NCBI GenBank assembly: GCA_963693365.1
Contig: CAVNZM010000022.1
Span: 22,197 to 86,196 of the forward strand
Direction: 5' to 3'
Length of the DNA stretch: 64,000 bases
Source: Amoebidium appalachense
Lineage: Eukaryota; Ichthyosporea
This document shows positions 18,545 to 28,027 of this stretch, piece by piece. Both the position numbers and the translations under genes were made by a program. Under the pieces are notes generated by a model. It was not told where the DNA came from, did not search any database, and was given only the letters and a program-made list of their open reading frames with translations. Numbering within the stretch: position 1 is the first letter of the stretch; each line of letters starts with the position of its first letter.

Positions 18545-18976
18545 ATGGATCTTCCATGCAACACCACACCCCGGAAAGTCTTTGCGTGCCCCGACTGCGA
18601 GCGAACGTTCACGATCAAGGCGAACATGAAAAGACATCACGCCGCGTTGCACTCGGGCAGTCGCCCCTACGGCTGCACCCAGCAGGGCTGCTTTGCCACG
18701 TTTGCGCGCAGCGACCACCTGAAGGTGCACGTCAGGATGCACACCGGCGAGCGACCCTTCATGTGCGATTTTTGCAATGCCGACTTCCCGTCCCCCTCTG
18801 CGCTATGGATGCACCGGCGCGGCGTCCATACCGAGAATAAGACATCCGTGCGGCGGGTGCGTGGTGCCCTGCGGTGCCCATCTGAGGGGTGCGAGTGTAC
18901 GTTTACCCGGTCGCCCGCGCTCAACTACCATGTGCTGAACGCACACCCCGAGCTGGTTGCCGGTCCAGCCGCATAA
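18545..18976 (+). CDS. C2H2 zinc-finger protein, four fingers
   Basis: A 143-residue protein from ATG 18,545 with four TFIIIA-type fingers: C15/C18...H32/H36, C44/C49...H62/H66, C74/C77...H90/H95 and C111/C116...H129/H134. The classic linker HTGERPF joins fingers 2 and 3. Such proteins bind DNA; a transcription-factor role is likely. It sits 62 bp upstream of the SF3 helicase gene on the same strand, with a gcataaaaac box between them. Confidence 0.85.
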   Translation: MDLPCNTTPRKVFACPDCERTFTIKANMKRHHAALHSGSRPYGCTQQGCFATFARSDHLKVHVRMHTGERPFMCDFCNADFPSPSALWMHRRGVHTENKTSVRRVRGALRCPSEGCECTFTRSPALNYHVLNAHPELVAGPAA

Positions 18977-19038
18977 AAACAGGCGGACCCGACACAAGGC
19001 CCGTCAGATATTATCTATCCTCAAGTGTATCGGACAGC

Positions 19039-20527
19039 ATGGAAGACCTCTACATGAAGATCGCATCGGACATGTCCGTGAATGAGCAGCGCAAATTGGC
19101 GACGTACGAGGAGTTTGGAGCGGACAACAGGCACGCGCAACAACTGGTTGGACGCGGACATTGTCGAGCAGTACGAATGGACCGAGGAGCAGATCCACGC
19201 GTTCTGTCGCACCCTTGTGGCGTATTCCCGCCCGGACGGCGTGTACCTGTTCAAGCGGTTCAAGGATGGGAGATTTGTCCACGAGATCAAGTCCAAGGAG
19301 AAGGTGGCTGACATGCTGTCCAAGTACAAGTTCAGGTACAACCCGACCGGCAAGAAGGTGGAGACATACAAGGGCTCGTGGCACTTGGACAGCAGCCAGA
19401 TGGTCGTGTACCACGGTGGCATCGTCTTCGACCCCAGCGACCCCGACCCCAAGACGCGTGTCCGCAACCCGCGCTACACGTCGACCCACAGCCGCACGTT
19501 CAACAGCTTCCAGGGATTCCAGTTTACGTACGACCCATCCTTTGTCATCGACGAGAGTCTCCTCGCGGGCTTCGTCGGTCACGCGAGAGACGTCATCTGT
19601 GCGGGGGACGAGTCTCTGTACCACTACGTGCTCGAGTGGCTGGGGCACCTGTTCCAGTACCCCGCACGCAAGCCCGAGAGCGCCTGGCTGATGCGGAGCA
19701 TCGAGGGGACCGGCAAGAACATGTTTGTGAAAATCATACAGAACGTGCTGGGTGACGACCTTGTTGGTGTGGTGGAGACGGAAGATCGCCTCGCGTCCCG
19801 CTTCAACGTAGGTATCACGTTCAAACTGTTAGTGGTGTGCAACGAGGTCACATACGGGAAAAGCCACCGTACACCCAACCACCTGAAGACCCTCATCACC
19901 GACGACACCATGACCTACGAGGCCAAGGGCATTGACGCAGTCAAGGTCCGTTCGTGCGAGCGTTGGATCCTGATGTCCAACGAACAGCATCCCGTCCCGG
20001 TCAGTCGCACGGACAGGCGCTATGCGTGCATGGAGGTGTCCGACACTCGCGTCGGTGACGAGAGGTACTTCAGGGCCCTGTCGCAGCAGTACGCGGCCGG
20101 ATCTCCTGCGCTCGAGCACCTCTACCAGTGGTTCATGAGGATCCCCGTGTCCGACCCCAACCGTGTCCCACCCCCCATGACCACCCTCAAGCGGCAGCTC
20201 CAGGACCTCAGCGGGCCGATGGAGCTGCAGTTCCTGCGTGACCTGCTGAAGCGCGAGAACGGGTTTGAGGATGCGCCCGCATTTGAGGACGGTGCGAGGG
20301 TTACTCCTGCTGCCCTCTTCCAACTCTACCAGTCCTGGTGGGAACACAACACACCCGACAAGTCCAAGCGGCCAACCCAGCGCGACTTTGGGATTGCAGT
20401 TACGGCCATCCTGGGCAAAATTAAGAGCACCCGCGTCAACACAATAGCCTACGGCGCTGAAGGTTGTGAGGCCGCTTCAGGCTTTACACGCTGCTATGGT
20501 CTCGATCGCAAACTTATCGGAGTGTAG
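19039..20527 (+). CDS. SF3 (D5-type) helicase, N-terminal frameshift, no primase domain
   Basis: The main frame runs 19,082-20,527 (481 codons). A better start, ATG 19,039 (MEDLYMKIASDM...), is in a different frame and merges with the main frame only through a one-base slip at about 19,118-19,150. In the main frame, Walker A EGTGKN is at ~208-213, Walker B LLVVCNEV at ~249-256 and sensor-1-like ILMSNEQHPVPV follows near 300, matching the helicase domain of viral primase-helicases (D5/DUF5906-like). Giant-virus D5 proteins are usually 800-1,000 residues with an archaeo-eukaryotic primase domain; here none is present. It would unwind DNA at replication forks. It may be a stand-alone helicase, or a decayed gene if the slip is real. 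Confidence 0.8.
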
Positions 20528-21207
20528 CGTGCTTGTGTGGCGTGTTGTGTGGCTAGTGGCTAGAACGTGGCCAGATCCGAGAGCCAATCAAATCGCGCCA
20601 TTGGGTCCTCTGTGGCTAGTGTGGCTACTTTTTCTCTCTGTGGCTAGTGTGGCTAGTGAAATAAATCGGCGGCGGGGGTGGTCTTTGGAGGCTTTTGATT
20701 GGTCGTTGCTAGGGAGATCTCTGGTTTGGGTGTGAGTCGGAAAGAAGTGGACACAGTAGCCACAATAGCCACGCGGTTGGGGTAGCTGGGTAGGCAGGTC
20801 GTAGGTAATTTTTACACTGGAAATATTTTTGCCCTTTCTATTTTTTTCTAAAAGTAAGTTACTACTCTTTCGACCTTACTACCACTAAGTAAACGAACAA
20901 CCCAAGCAAATAATTTATACTAAAACCCATTTTGGTGTGTGTTGGGGTCGCTACTTGTCGTAAGATCCCCATGGCTATGCAAGTGAACCGAGAAGGTCTT
21001 GCCAGGACACAGGAGCTCCCCGCAGCGTGGCCGGGAGGGGCTTGGGGGGCACGCGAGGCATGCACGGCCGGTGAGGCACGGAAGGCACGGCGGGCTCGCA
21101 GGCGGCACGAGGCACGCGTGCCACGCATGCCACCCGAGGCCCCAGGCCCCCAGGCGGCGCGGATGGGTGACCGAGGACGACCGATATGGACACGAGTCGG
21201 GGTGGGT
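20528..21207. other. intergenic region with tggctagtg repeats and a GC-rich dispersed repeat
   Basis: 20,546-20,660 repeats tgtggctagtg about six times. CCAAT/ATTGG boxes occur at 20,584, 20,600 and 20,698. 20,810-20,930 is AT-rich. 21,040-21,140 is a GC-rich block of gcacg/ggcatgc words ending in cacgcgtgccacgcatgcc, related to 24,730-24,765. No gene is seen here. Confidence 0.5.
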
Positions 21208-22119
21208 TTATTGACGTGCCGCGGCGGCCCAGGTAGCAAACGCCGTGCGGCCATCCGCAAGCGCCTGCGCGACCTTCCCGGGGTCGACGTCCATGGGCGA
21301 CGCAAACAGCCTCCGCTCCGGAGCGACCACCACGAGGCGATCTCCGAGGCGGGTGCGGAGGTTGGCGAACTCGGTGGCCGCCAGCTCGGTGCCCGAGTCA
21401 CGCTGCAGCGCATAGCAGAGCTCCATGCCCGTTTTTGGCACGGATTCTGCGGGGCAGTGCGCCAGCGAGTCGCACAGCACCGTGACGTAGATGCCGTCGA
21501 ACCCATCTGCGGCATCCTCGAGTGCCTTGGTGAGGGGCACCAGCTCCGAGACGCCGCCGTCCAGAAACACGGTGCCGCCGTACTCGACGGGGGGGACCGC
21601 GAGTGGAAGGGCCGAAGACGCGCGCATGCCGACCTGGTACTCGGGCCCTGTGAACCACCGCTCCTTCTTGTTGAGGAAGTCCCAGGCGACGCAGTGGCAG
21701 CGCGTGTAGATGTCCGCGTCGATGCCCTCCAGAAGCGCCGCCGCACGCTCCTGCAGGGTGAAGCGGCTGTACGCCGCCCCGTACAGCATTGACCCGACCA
21801 CCGTCCTCCAGGTTTTCGGAAGCAGCGCCATTGCGCCACCCCACGGTTCCACAATGTCCTCCACGCACTTCAGCTCCCCCAGCTCGCGCGCCAGGTCGTC
21901 CAGGCGGTCGGCAACCACGAACGGCGCCACCAGCGCGCCGACGGACGTGCCGTACACCCTGTCGACCCGGTACAGCCCCGACGCGAGCATCCCCTGCATG
22001 AACCCGACTTGGAAGCAGCCCTTGACGCCGCCCCCGGGCAGCAGGATCCGCACACGTGTCCTGGCTTGGGAGGGTGTGCCCATGTTGATGTAGGGCGCGA
22101 TAAAAGTCGACGGCTTCAT
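21208..22119 (-). CDS. patatin-like phospholipase
   Basis: A 303-residue protein from ATG 22,119, which overlaps the stop of the upstream Fic gene (ATGA). The oxyanion-hole loop GGGVKG is at 29-34, the nucleophile elbow GTSVG at 57-61 (Ser59) and the catalytic aspartate in FLDGGV at D187, so the Ser-Asp dyad of patatin lipases is complete. Such enzymes hydrolyse acyl chains from phospholipids. Viral or bacterial homologues act on membranes during entry, exit or abortive defence; which applies here is inference. The length is typical for a single-domain patatin. The overlap means it is probably expressed with the Fic protein. Confidence 0.88.
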   Translation of the reverse strand: MKPSTFIAPYINMGTPSQARTRVRILLPGGGVKGCFQVGFMQGMLASGLYRVDRVYGTSVGALVAPFVVADRLDDLARELGELKCVEDIVEPWGGAMALLPKTWRTVVGSMLYGAAYSRFTLQERAAALLEGIDADIYTRCHCVAWDFLNKKERWFTGPEYQVGMRASSALPLAVPPVEYGGTVFLDGGVSELVPLTKALEDAADGFDGIYVTVLCDSLAHCPAESVPKTGMELCYALQRDSGTELAATEFANLRTRLGDRLVVVAPERRLFASPMDVDPGKVAQALADGRTAFATWAAAARQ

Positions 22120-22913
22120 TCCAAATCCAGGGCGTTGCACACGGAGACCAGGTTCGCCCTTGCGCAGTCCAGCACGAAGGCGGCCAGCGCGGAGTAGTCG
22201 TGGGGCGGCGGCTGGCTCTGCGCGGCCAGCAGCAGCGCGAGGTACCGGTCGCGGGACCTGCCGTCTGTGTACAACGAGAGGGGAACGGCGATGTAGCGCG
22301 AGAGCAGCACGCTGACCAACAGGCGGGCCACGCGCCCGTTGCCGTTGCTGAAGGGGTGGATGTAGAGGAACTCCCCGAGGAAGTGCGCGGCGACGTGGAT
22401 GGCGCCGAGGACGCCGTCGCAGGCTTGGATTGCGGTGCGCGTTCTTTCGAACAAGCGGTCCAGCGCGTCTTCGATCTTGAACGGCGCGAGGTACTGATGG
22501 CTGCAGCCGGCGGGAAGCGCGAAGCGCACCCGGTACTGGCCGGGGTTGTCGAGCAGCCCGTCCATGACCTTGCGATGGACCTCCCTCGCCAGCGCTGCCG
22601 TGAACGTGCGCGCATCGACCCCCGTCCAGACCCACGGCGTGGGAAACAGTTCCCGGACTGCGACGACGAGGTTTCCGAGTTTCTTCGAGAACCGTGTGTG
22701 TTCGGAAACTTCACTGGGGCGCGAGAGCATACTCTCGATGTCTTCGGCTGGCACCTTTTCGTTTGTTTCCAGCTCCATAATCTGCTTGACGTACAACACC
22801 AGGTGGTGGCCTGTGTACCCGCGCATGAACAACTCGCTGTCCTCGTGGTTGGCCAGAAAGGTGTGCACCAGGTCAAGGCACCGCACAACCACGCCTTCGC
22901 CGAGATCAGGCAT
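22116..22913 (-). CDS. Fic-domain protein (AMPylase-type)
   Basis: A 265-residue protein from ATG 22,913. The Fic motif reads HPFSNGNGR at 186-194, with the catalytic His186 and the anion-binding GNGR. The usual acidic residue (Asp/Glu) before GNGR is Asn190 here, so metal coordination may differ. The upstream helical region (1-165) is all-alpha as in other Fic proteins. I see no clear (S/T)-x-x-x-E-(G/N) inhibitory helix. Fic enzymes transfer AMP or other phosphate-containing groups to hydroxyls of target proteins; the substrate here is unknown. Its TGA overlaps the ATG of the patatin gene by 4 bases, an operon-like arrangement that is unusual in eukaryotic DNA. Confidence 0.85.
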   Translation of the reverse strand: MPDLGEGVVVRCLDLVHTFLANHEDSELFMRGYTGHHLVLYVKQIMELETNEKVPAEDIESMLSRPSEVSEHTRFSKKLGNLVVAVRELFPTPWVWTGVDARTFTAALAREVHRKVMDGLLDNPGQYRVRFALPAGCSHQYLAPFKIEDALDRLFERTRTAIQACDGVLGAIHVAAHFLGEFLYIHPFSNGNGRVARLLVSVLLSRYIAVPLSLYTDGRSRDRYLALLLAAQSQPPPHDYSALAAFVLDCARANLVSVCNALDLE

Positions 22914-23421
22914 CACTTGTCTCTACACCGAGAGAAAAAACAGACATGTGCAACATGTTTCAATGTTTGAAATCCCCACGACGCGGGCATGCACGGCCGG
23001 CCGGGAGGGGCGGGGCGGGGGCGGGGCACACAGGCCCGGCCCGGGAGGCAGGCGTGGCGCGTGCGCTGGGGAGAAACGCGGGCACCCCCAGCCACCCCAG
23101 CCCCCCACCGGGAACCAGCAGTCAACTCGGGGTTGGTTTGGGGTGTGTTGATTGGCCATTGTGAGTGCAGCGCCTGCTCCCTCCACAGCCAATGAGCGTT
23201 GAGTGCCTTAGATCAGTTGTGTCCGATTGGAGAACATGTACAGCGGTGTAGGGCCGAATTGGGGATTTTGATTGGCGTCAGGTGAGAGCCCGGGACCGCC
23301 GCAGCCAATGGGAGACGACGGGACCACCCAACGGCTCGGCACAAGGGTACATAAGCACAGACGGTGTTGTCAAAAGCACACTCTTGCTGCAGCGTGACAG
23401 TGGGCTTTTGGAATTGCCAAC
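22914..23421. promoter_or_regulatory. divergent promoter region, CCAAT-rich, with GC-rich repeat
   Basis: 22,980-23,110 is a GC-rich block (gggcatgcacggccggccgg and similar) related to 21,060. From 23,150 to 23,310 there are five CCAAT/ATTGG boxes (gattggcc, gccaatgag, gattggag, gattggcg, gccaatggg). A gggtacataag element lies at 23,345 upstream of ATG 23,422. No coding sequence is seen. Confidence 0.5.
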
Positions 23422-24450
23422 ATGACGCACATTGAGCGTATTCACATTCTCGGTAAGGACCGCGAGCCCCGGTTCGCCTACCAACCGGAGCTGTTCTACA
23501 CGCTGCACCTGCACCCCGAGGCGCCTGGCTCGATCCGCATGGGCACCGCCGCGATCTTCAGCACGAAGACAGGGGAGGAGAGGGTGTGGCCGGTCGACGT
23601 CATCCTCTCCGGGCCGGTACCGCGGCAGTTTGTCGACGAGGAGGGGCGGTGGACCCAGCGGGACAGTTACACACCTCCCGACCCCCGCTTCGAAGGGCGT
23701 GGCAGCGCGGTGTGGCGTGCACTGTACGACGAGCTCCAGGCGCCGGCGCTGCGCAGCCTCATCCCCGACGACACGGGCCTCGGGTTTCTCCTCCGCAAGT
23801 GCCCCCACCCCGACTTCGACGATGTGGACAACGACAACGACGAGGTGATCACCGTCGAGGAGACGGAGCACGTCTGGGGTGTGAGGCTTGGGCAGGCGGT
23901 GGCGGCTCCGACCGTGGTTCGGCCGCTCCACCAGGTCGTCGAGAGCGCGACGGTCCGCGCGGCGCCGGTGCCGGACGAGCAGTGTTCCCTGTACGCATTG
24001 AACACGTTGGCCAGCGACGAGGAGGCCAGGACGGTAGAAATGTTTGAGGTCTGGCCGGTGCTCCATTGTGGGCAGCCCGCGCTGCGCCTGGGTCTCTACT
24101 ACCTGCTGGCCGAGCTGAAGCTGGCCGAGCGCTTTGTGCCCCTGGACGTCATCGTCCAAGGCGACTGGGTCGAGGCCAAGATCGACGAGCACGGGACGTG
24201 GAGGGCCGGAGCGGTGGTTGGGCGAAGGGCGGTGGGCAGCGAGGATGCGTTCTACCTCCAGATTTACATTGCGCTCGGCCGGCACTTCGGGTTGGGGGTG
24301 CTGTCGCGGCAGATGCTGGGAATGGATGCTACCAGGACGGAGGTGCTTCGTATTGCACCACGCAGAGTGTACGAGCTGGATTATGACGTGGACACCGTGG
24401 ACTTCGAAGTCCCGTTCGAGGGCCACGCGTTTATGCATGCATTTTCGTGA
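23422..24450 (+). CDS. unknown 342-residue protein
   Basis: Starts at ATG 23,422 (gccaacATGacg), 77 bp after a gggtacataag box. It appears to contain two related halves: residues ~18-110 (LFYTLHLHPEAPGS...VWPVDVILSG) and ~205-300 (MFEVWPVLHCGQPALRLGLYY...FVPLDVIVQGDWVEAKIDEHG), each with a (V)(W/L)PVDVI/PLDVIVQG-like strand followed by an (I/V)DE-x-G-x-W turn. An acidic DDVDNDNDE spacer separates them. No catalytic motif is recognised. Internal duplication suggests a beta-rich structural or binding protein. Confidence 0.65.
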   Translation: MTHIERIHILGKDREPRFAYQPELFYTLHLHPEAPGSIRMGTAAIFSTKTGEERVWPVDVILSGPVPRQFVDEEGRWTQRDSYTPPDPRFEGRGSAVWRALYDELQAPALRSLIPDDTGLGFLLRKCPHPDFDDVDNDNDEVITVEETEHVWGVRLGQAVAAPTVVRPLHQVVESATVRAAPVPDEQCSLYALNTLASDEEARTVEMFEVWPVLHCGQPALRLGLYYLLAELKLAERFVPLDVIVQGDWVEAKIDEHGTWRAGAVVGRRAVGSEDAFYLQIYIALGRHFGLGVLSRQMLGMDATRTEVLRIAPRRVYELDYDVDTVDFEVPFEGHAFMHAFS

Positions 24451-24480
24451 CAGACGGGTGAACCTGGCGAACTTGGTGAT

Positions 24481-24616
24481 TGGTTGCGCATATGTGAGCC
24501 TAAACCCTAAGGGTTGTGTGGGGGGTGGGGGTGGGTGTGTATTTGCGTTGGTTGCGCATATGTGAGCCTAAACCCTAAGGGTTGTGTGGGGGGTGGGGGT
24601 GGGTGTGTATTTGCGT
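24481..24616. repeat. two tandem copies of a 68-bp unit
   Basis: Copies start at 24,481 and 24,549. Each contains cctaaaccctaagggttgtg followed by a G/T-rich stretch. The copies look identical, so the duplication is recent. The aaaccctaa word resembles the plant-type telomere unit but is not tandemly repeated as such. Confidence 0.75.
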
Positions 24617-24888
24617 TGGTCATTTGCCCACAGGATGGGTCAAAACGCGCAGCGCGCAAATAAACCACAAAAACACACGAGCGCGCCCCACCGTGTGGCC
24701 CGCGAGGCCTGGGAGGCCCGCCCGCCCGGCGAGCCACGCGTGCCACGCGTGCCACGCATGCCCCCACGCCCCGCCCCGGCGCGGGGAATTTTCACGCGGG
24801 GTTTTGGGCAGCCACCCACCAATATGACCGATGGCCATTTTGGTTGTGTGTGCGCCTCCGCCGCTTCCGATTTTGTAGTCGAGGAGCA
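24617..24888. promoter_or_regulatory. promoter region of the AAA+ ATPase gene
   Basis: 24,690-24,785 is GC-rich with three cacgc(g/a)tgcc words, related to the blocks at 21,110 and 22,990. 24,829-24,851 (gatggccattttggttgtgt) recurs as atagccattctggttgtgt at 26,415-26,435. ATG follows at 24,889. No gene is seen here. Confidence 0.4.
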
Positions 24889-26362
24889 ATGAGTTCACGC
24901 CCGCGCGGCAGACCCCCGAAACGCGCCAGAACCGAGGAACCGGAGGACGATGACCCGCTCACCTCATGGTTCTCTGGGATTTGGCAGCTGACCGCCGACC
25001 GTGCAAGGGACCGTGCGGACGCGGTGGGGGCTTCAAGCATGTTGACACCGGAGCAAAGGGACGCGCTGTACAAGGACTACATGACCAACTGCGATATCTT
25101 TGCCAGTATCCACAACGACGTAGAAAACCGCGAGATCACGACCCCAATCAGACAGATCGTCTTCCCGCCCGACGGTGACGGCCTCGAGCCACGCGACGAG
25201 GACCTGGCAGAGTTTATGAACATTAATGGGCTGAAGGAGGCGAAGCAGAAGCTTTTTGAAACCGTTATTGTTCCACGATTTGTGCCCGAACTGTTCCGCA
25301 GCCTGCGAACGCCTGGGCGGGGAATTCTGATGTTTGGTCCACCCGGGACCGGCAAGACGTTTATTGCGAGCAAGTTGGCGCAGGTGGGCAGGTCGACGTT
25401 TATGAACGTGTCGTCGGCTGTGCTCAACTCAAAGTGGGAGGGCAACTCGGAGAAGGCGGTGCAGGCGGTGTTTTCGCTCGCAAGGTGCCTGCGTCCCACT
25501 GTCATGTTTCTGGACGAGGCCGAGTCGATACTGGGCTCCCGAAACCGCAACAGTGCGAGCGGGTCGGGCAACTCGTACAAGATCACAAACCAGTTTCTTT
25601 CGGAGTACGACGGGCTGCGCAAGAGCAATGACCATATGCTGTATGTGGCCGCGACAAACCTGCCGTTCGACCTTGACCGGGCGATTCTGAGGCGATTTCC
25701 CATTCGCGTGTTTGTTGACCTGCCGCTACCGATCGACATCCTCGAACTGATATTGGAAAAACTGGACGAATTCCAAGCGGAGTATCCCCTGAGCGTCGAC
25801 CCAACGCTGCTAGTAGTTAATGACGGGGTTCACACCCCGCGAGAGGCCCTGCAGAAGTTGGCGTACTGGATGTTTCTCAAGTCGTATTCCACATCGGACA
25901 TCCTCAATCTAATCAAGCAGGCTGCGACGGTGCCAATGTCTGCGCATTCGGGAGATTTTTCAGTCACCCTCGGGCACAGGCAGCTTTGCCGGAGAGCTCA
26001 AAGGGCTGATCGAAAGACAGCCCAAGCCACTGGCAGTGCGGGATTTCCTGTCGGCGGCAAATACTGTTCTCCCCGCGTTTACAAAGTTTGACGATGACAT
26101 GGCATACACCGCGGACTACATCGAGCTATTTGCATTCAAGATCAATATTGAATGGCGGCGCGGCGAAACGATGCCCCCTGGGTTTGCACACGCACTCCAA
26201 CAGCACAGGGATGCGGAGCTGAACCCAACCAGCTTGTGGGGACCCGAGGTTCCGACATGGTACGTCCACGACGTCCGCGAGGGCAAGGATTACGCCCTTG
26301 GTCGTTACTACCAGGAGCAGGTGCTGCCGGAATTGGATATTGTGCTCGTCGACGGCGATTGA
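24889..26362 (+). CDS. AAA+ ATPase of the katanin/spastin/Vps4 type, with one frameshift
   Basis: The first frame from ATG 24,889 encodes Walker A GPPGTGKT (150-157), Walker B VMFLDEAES (205-213) and the second-region-of-homology motif DLDRAILRRFPIR (261-273) with paired arginine fingers: a complete AAA module of the meiotic clade. Coding character leaves this frame at about 25,970-25,990 (after VTLGH) and continues in the next frame to 26,362 (ending ...LDIVLVDGD), so one base is missing or extra. Joined length would be about 490 residues. Such ATPases sever or unfold protein assemblies; a KRAR-type nuclear signal sits at residues 11-14. The frameshift may be a decay mutation or a sequence error. 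Confidence 0.8.
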
Positions 26363-26635
26363 ACCCGGGTGTGTATTTTGGTAAGCAATTGGCAATCGAT
26401 CAATGTGATCGATCGATAGCCATTCTGGTTGTGTGTGTGTGTGCCGTAACCCGCAGCCTGCAATCGGTCAATGTGACCGGTTGTCATTTTGCTAGGCACT
26501 GGGGTACTTGGCAGCCAAATGCCTCAAATTGAGGCCTTTGAAATGGTTAACCAGTGAAGTGGATGTGTTGCACCCTCCCGCTGGCCGGGTACAAAAGGCG
26601 CCGCGCGCAAAATAAAATCGCAGTCTTACTCTGAA
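26363..26635. promoter_or_regulatory. intergenic region with short palindromes
   Basis: Contains tcaatgtgatcgatcgata and the palindromic ggtcaatgtgacc (about 26,467-26,480), plus the gccattctggttgtgtgtg word shared with 24,832. A gggtacaaaag box at 26,587 precedes ATG 26,636. No gene is seen here. Confidence 0.4.
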
Positions 26636-28027
26636 ATGACTTCAAACACGTCTCCCCCACCCTCTTACTCTCCCACCCCTCTTGGCCCCGACTGGCGCCC
26701 GCCCGCGGGCCACGAGTCGCGCGTGGACACGTCGTCGGTGCCCGCGTGGCCCGGCGTGCGCCCGTTCTTCGCGCCGGACGGGGAGAAGGTGCTGACGTAC
26801 CTGACGAAGTTCGACGGGCACGTGTTCTTCAACGCGGGGTACTCCGCGTCGCTAGGGAGCAAGGAGGCGGGCGGAACATGGAAGAATCCTGTTAATTGGG
26901 TTAGGCATAATCAGGACACGGTTGATCGGGTGTTGGAGTTGACTCGGATGAATGTGGAGACGATGGATCTGGAAGGAGGGAACTTGGACGTGGCTCCAAG
27001 TTCGTCCCGGGTGCTTGTTCAAAGCGCGTTTTCGCGGATCAAGAAGCTACCCGCAATATCCCACACCGATGGCTCTGTCGCCTACGCCTTCGCAACGCAT
27101 GGTCTGATACCCGCCATCGAGATGTACCGCGGGACCTGGTTCGCGTTCGAGCTGACCGCGCCGTTTCTGCGCTACTGCTTTCCCGCGCTGCGGGACTTCT
27201 GGGACAACGTGATGGTCAAGTCGCACCTGGGCCAGATGGACTACTTCGCGGACCTGGTGCGCATCGCCGACCAAGGACGCGGCGACGGGGCCAAGACCAA
27301 GTCCGTGCACATCGACATGGAGGCCGCGGACGCGGAGGGCCCGCGCGCGGGCAAGCGTGAGCGCGAAGACGACGGGGAGCAGCAGGTGGCCAAGCGCAAC
27401 CCGCTGGACGCGATGCTGGAACCGGGCAACTGGTTCAAGCCGGGAGTGGATTTCGACACCGCGCTCGAGCAACTCAACAAGTTCATCACCACCGCGCACC
27501 GCGACATCTGCACCAACTACTGCCCCGAGGCACTCGCGGCGGTCAGGCGCGCGGAAGAGGTGGAGCGACAGGAGCGTGCCAAGCAGGACACGATCCAGCG
27601 GGGCATCGACTCAACGCTGGCGATGGTGAAGGCAGTGCGCGAGATGAAGGCCGAGCTCAAGGGGCTTGACGTGCACTTTGTGGCGTGGAGGCAGCTGAAC
27701 TTCGAGTGGTCGCTCAAAGCCGCGGCCGGCGCGTGCGTGTACGCGCTGCACATCGACGGCTACGTGAAGATCGGGCACACGGGCAACTCCCTGTTCCAGC
27801 GCTACAAGCACGACCTGTGGTCGCATGACATGAAGGAGCTTATAATCGTGTGCATGCCACACCGCAACAAGAACGAGGCGGAGCAGTTCGAGAAGCTGGT
27901 GCAGAACCAGCTCAAACAGGTGCGGGTAATGGTGGGCAACAAGCGCGAGATGTTCGCGGCGGACTACGTGCGCGTGTCAAACGCGTTCAAGGAGGTGTAC
28001 GGGGACGACGACATCCGCTTTGTCTGA
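26636..28027 (+). CDS. T5orf172/GIY-YIG-like domain protein
   Basis: A 463-residue protein from ATG 26,636, 49 bp after a gggtacaaaag box. The C-terminal ~95 residues match the T5orf172 variant of GIY-YIG: CVYALHIDGYVKIGHTGN (~367-384), then RYKHDLWSHD, a conserved acidic residue in NKNEAEQFEKL, and a final strand. In this family the Y-x-L...(Y/V)KIG-T pattern replaces GIY...YIG. Residues ~225-245 form an acidic/basic linker (AGKREREDDGEQQ), and ~300-360 is helical. Related proteins in large DNA viruses and phages are found with Bro/KilA-N domains and are presumed nucleases or DNA-binding proteins. The N-terminal ~220 residues are unrecognised. Confidence 0.75.
   Translation: MTSNTSPPPSYSPTPLGPDWRPPAGHESRVDTSSVPAWPGVRPFFAPDGEKVLTYLTKFDGHVFFNAGYSASLGSKEAGGTWKNPVNWVRHNQDTVDRVLELTRMNVETMDLEGGNLDVAPSSSRVLVQSAFSRIKKLPAISHTDGSVAYAFATHGLIPAIEMYRGTWFAFELTAPFLRYCFPALRDFWDNVMVKSHLGQMDYFADLVRIADQGRGDGAKTKSVHIDMEAADAEGPRAGKREREDDGEQQVAKRNPLDAMLEPGNWFKPGVDFDTALEQLNKFITTAHRDICTNYCPEALAAVRRAEEVERQERAKQDTIQRGIDSTLAMVKAVREMKAELKGLDVHFVAWRQLNFEWSLKAAAGACVYALHIDGYVKIGHTGNSLFQRYKHDLWSHDMKELIIVCMPHRNKNEAEQFEKLVQNQLKQVRVMVGNKREMFAADYVRVSNAFKEVYGDDDIRFV

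Noticed and set aside
20932-22970. Long plus-strand frames over the patatin and Fic genes
   Set aside because: Antisense shadows; the minus-strand proteins have complete active-site motifs.
24500-24520. Telomere-like cctaaaccctaa
   Set aside because: Only one and a half telomere units in each of two 68-bp copies; no array, so not a telomere or telomere scar.
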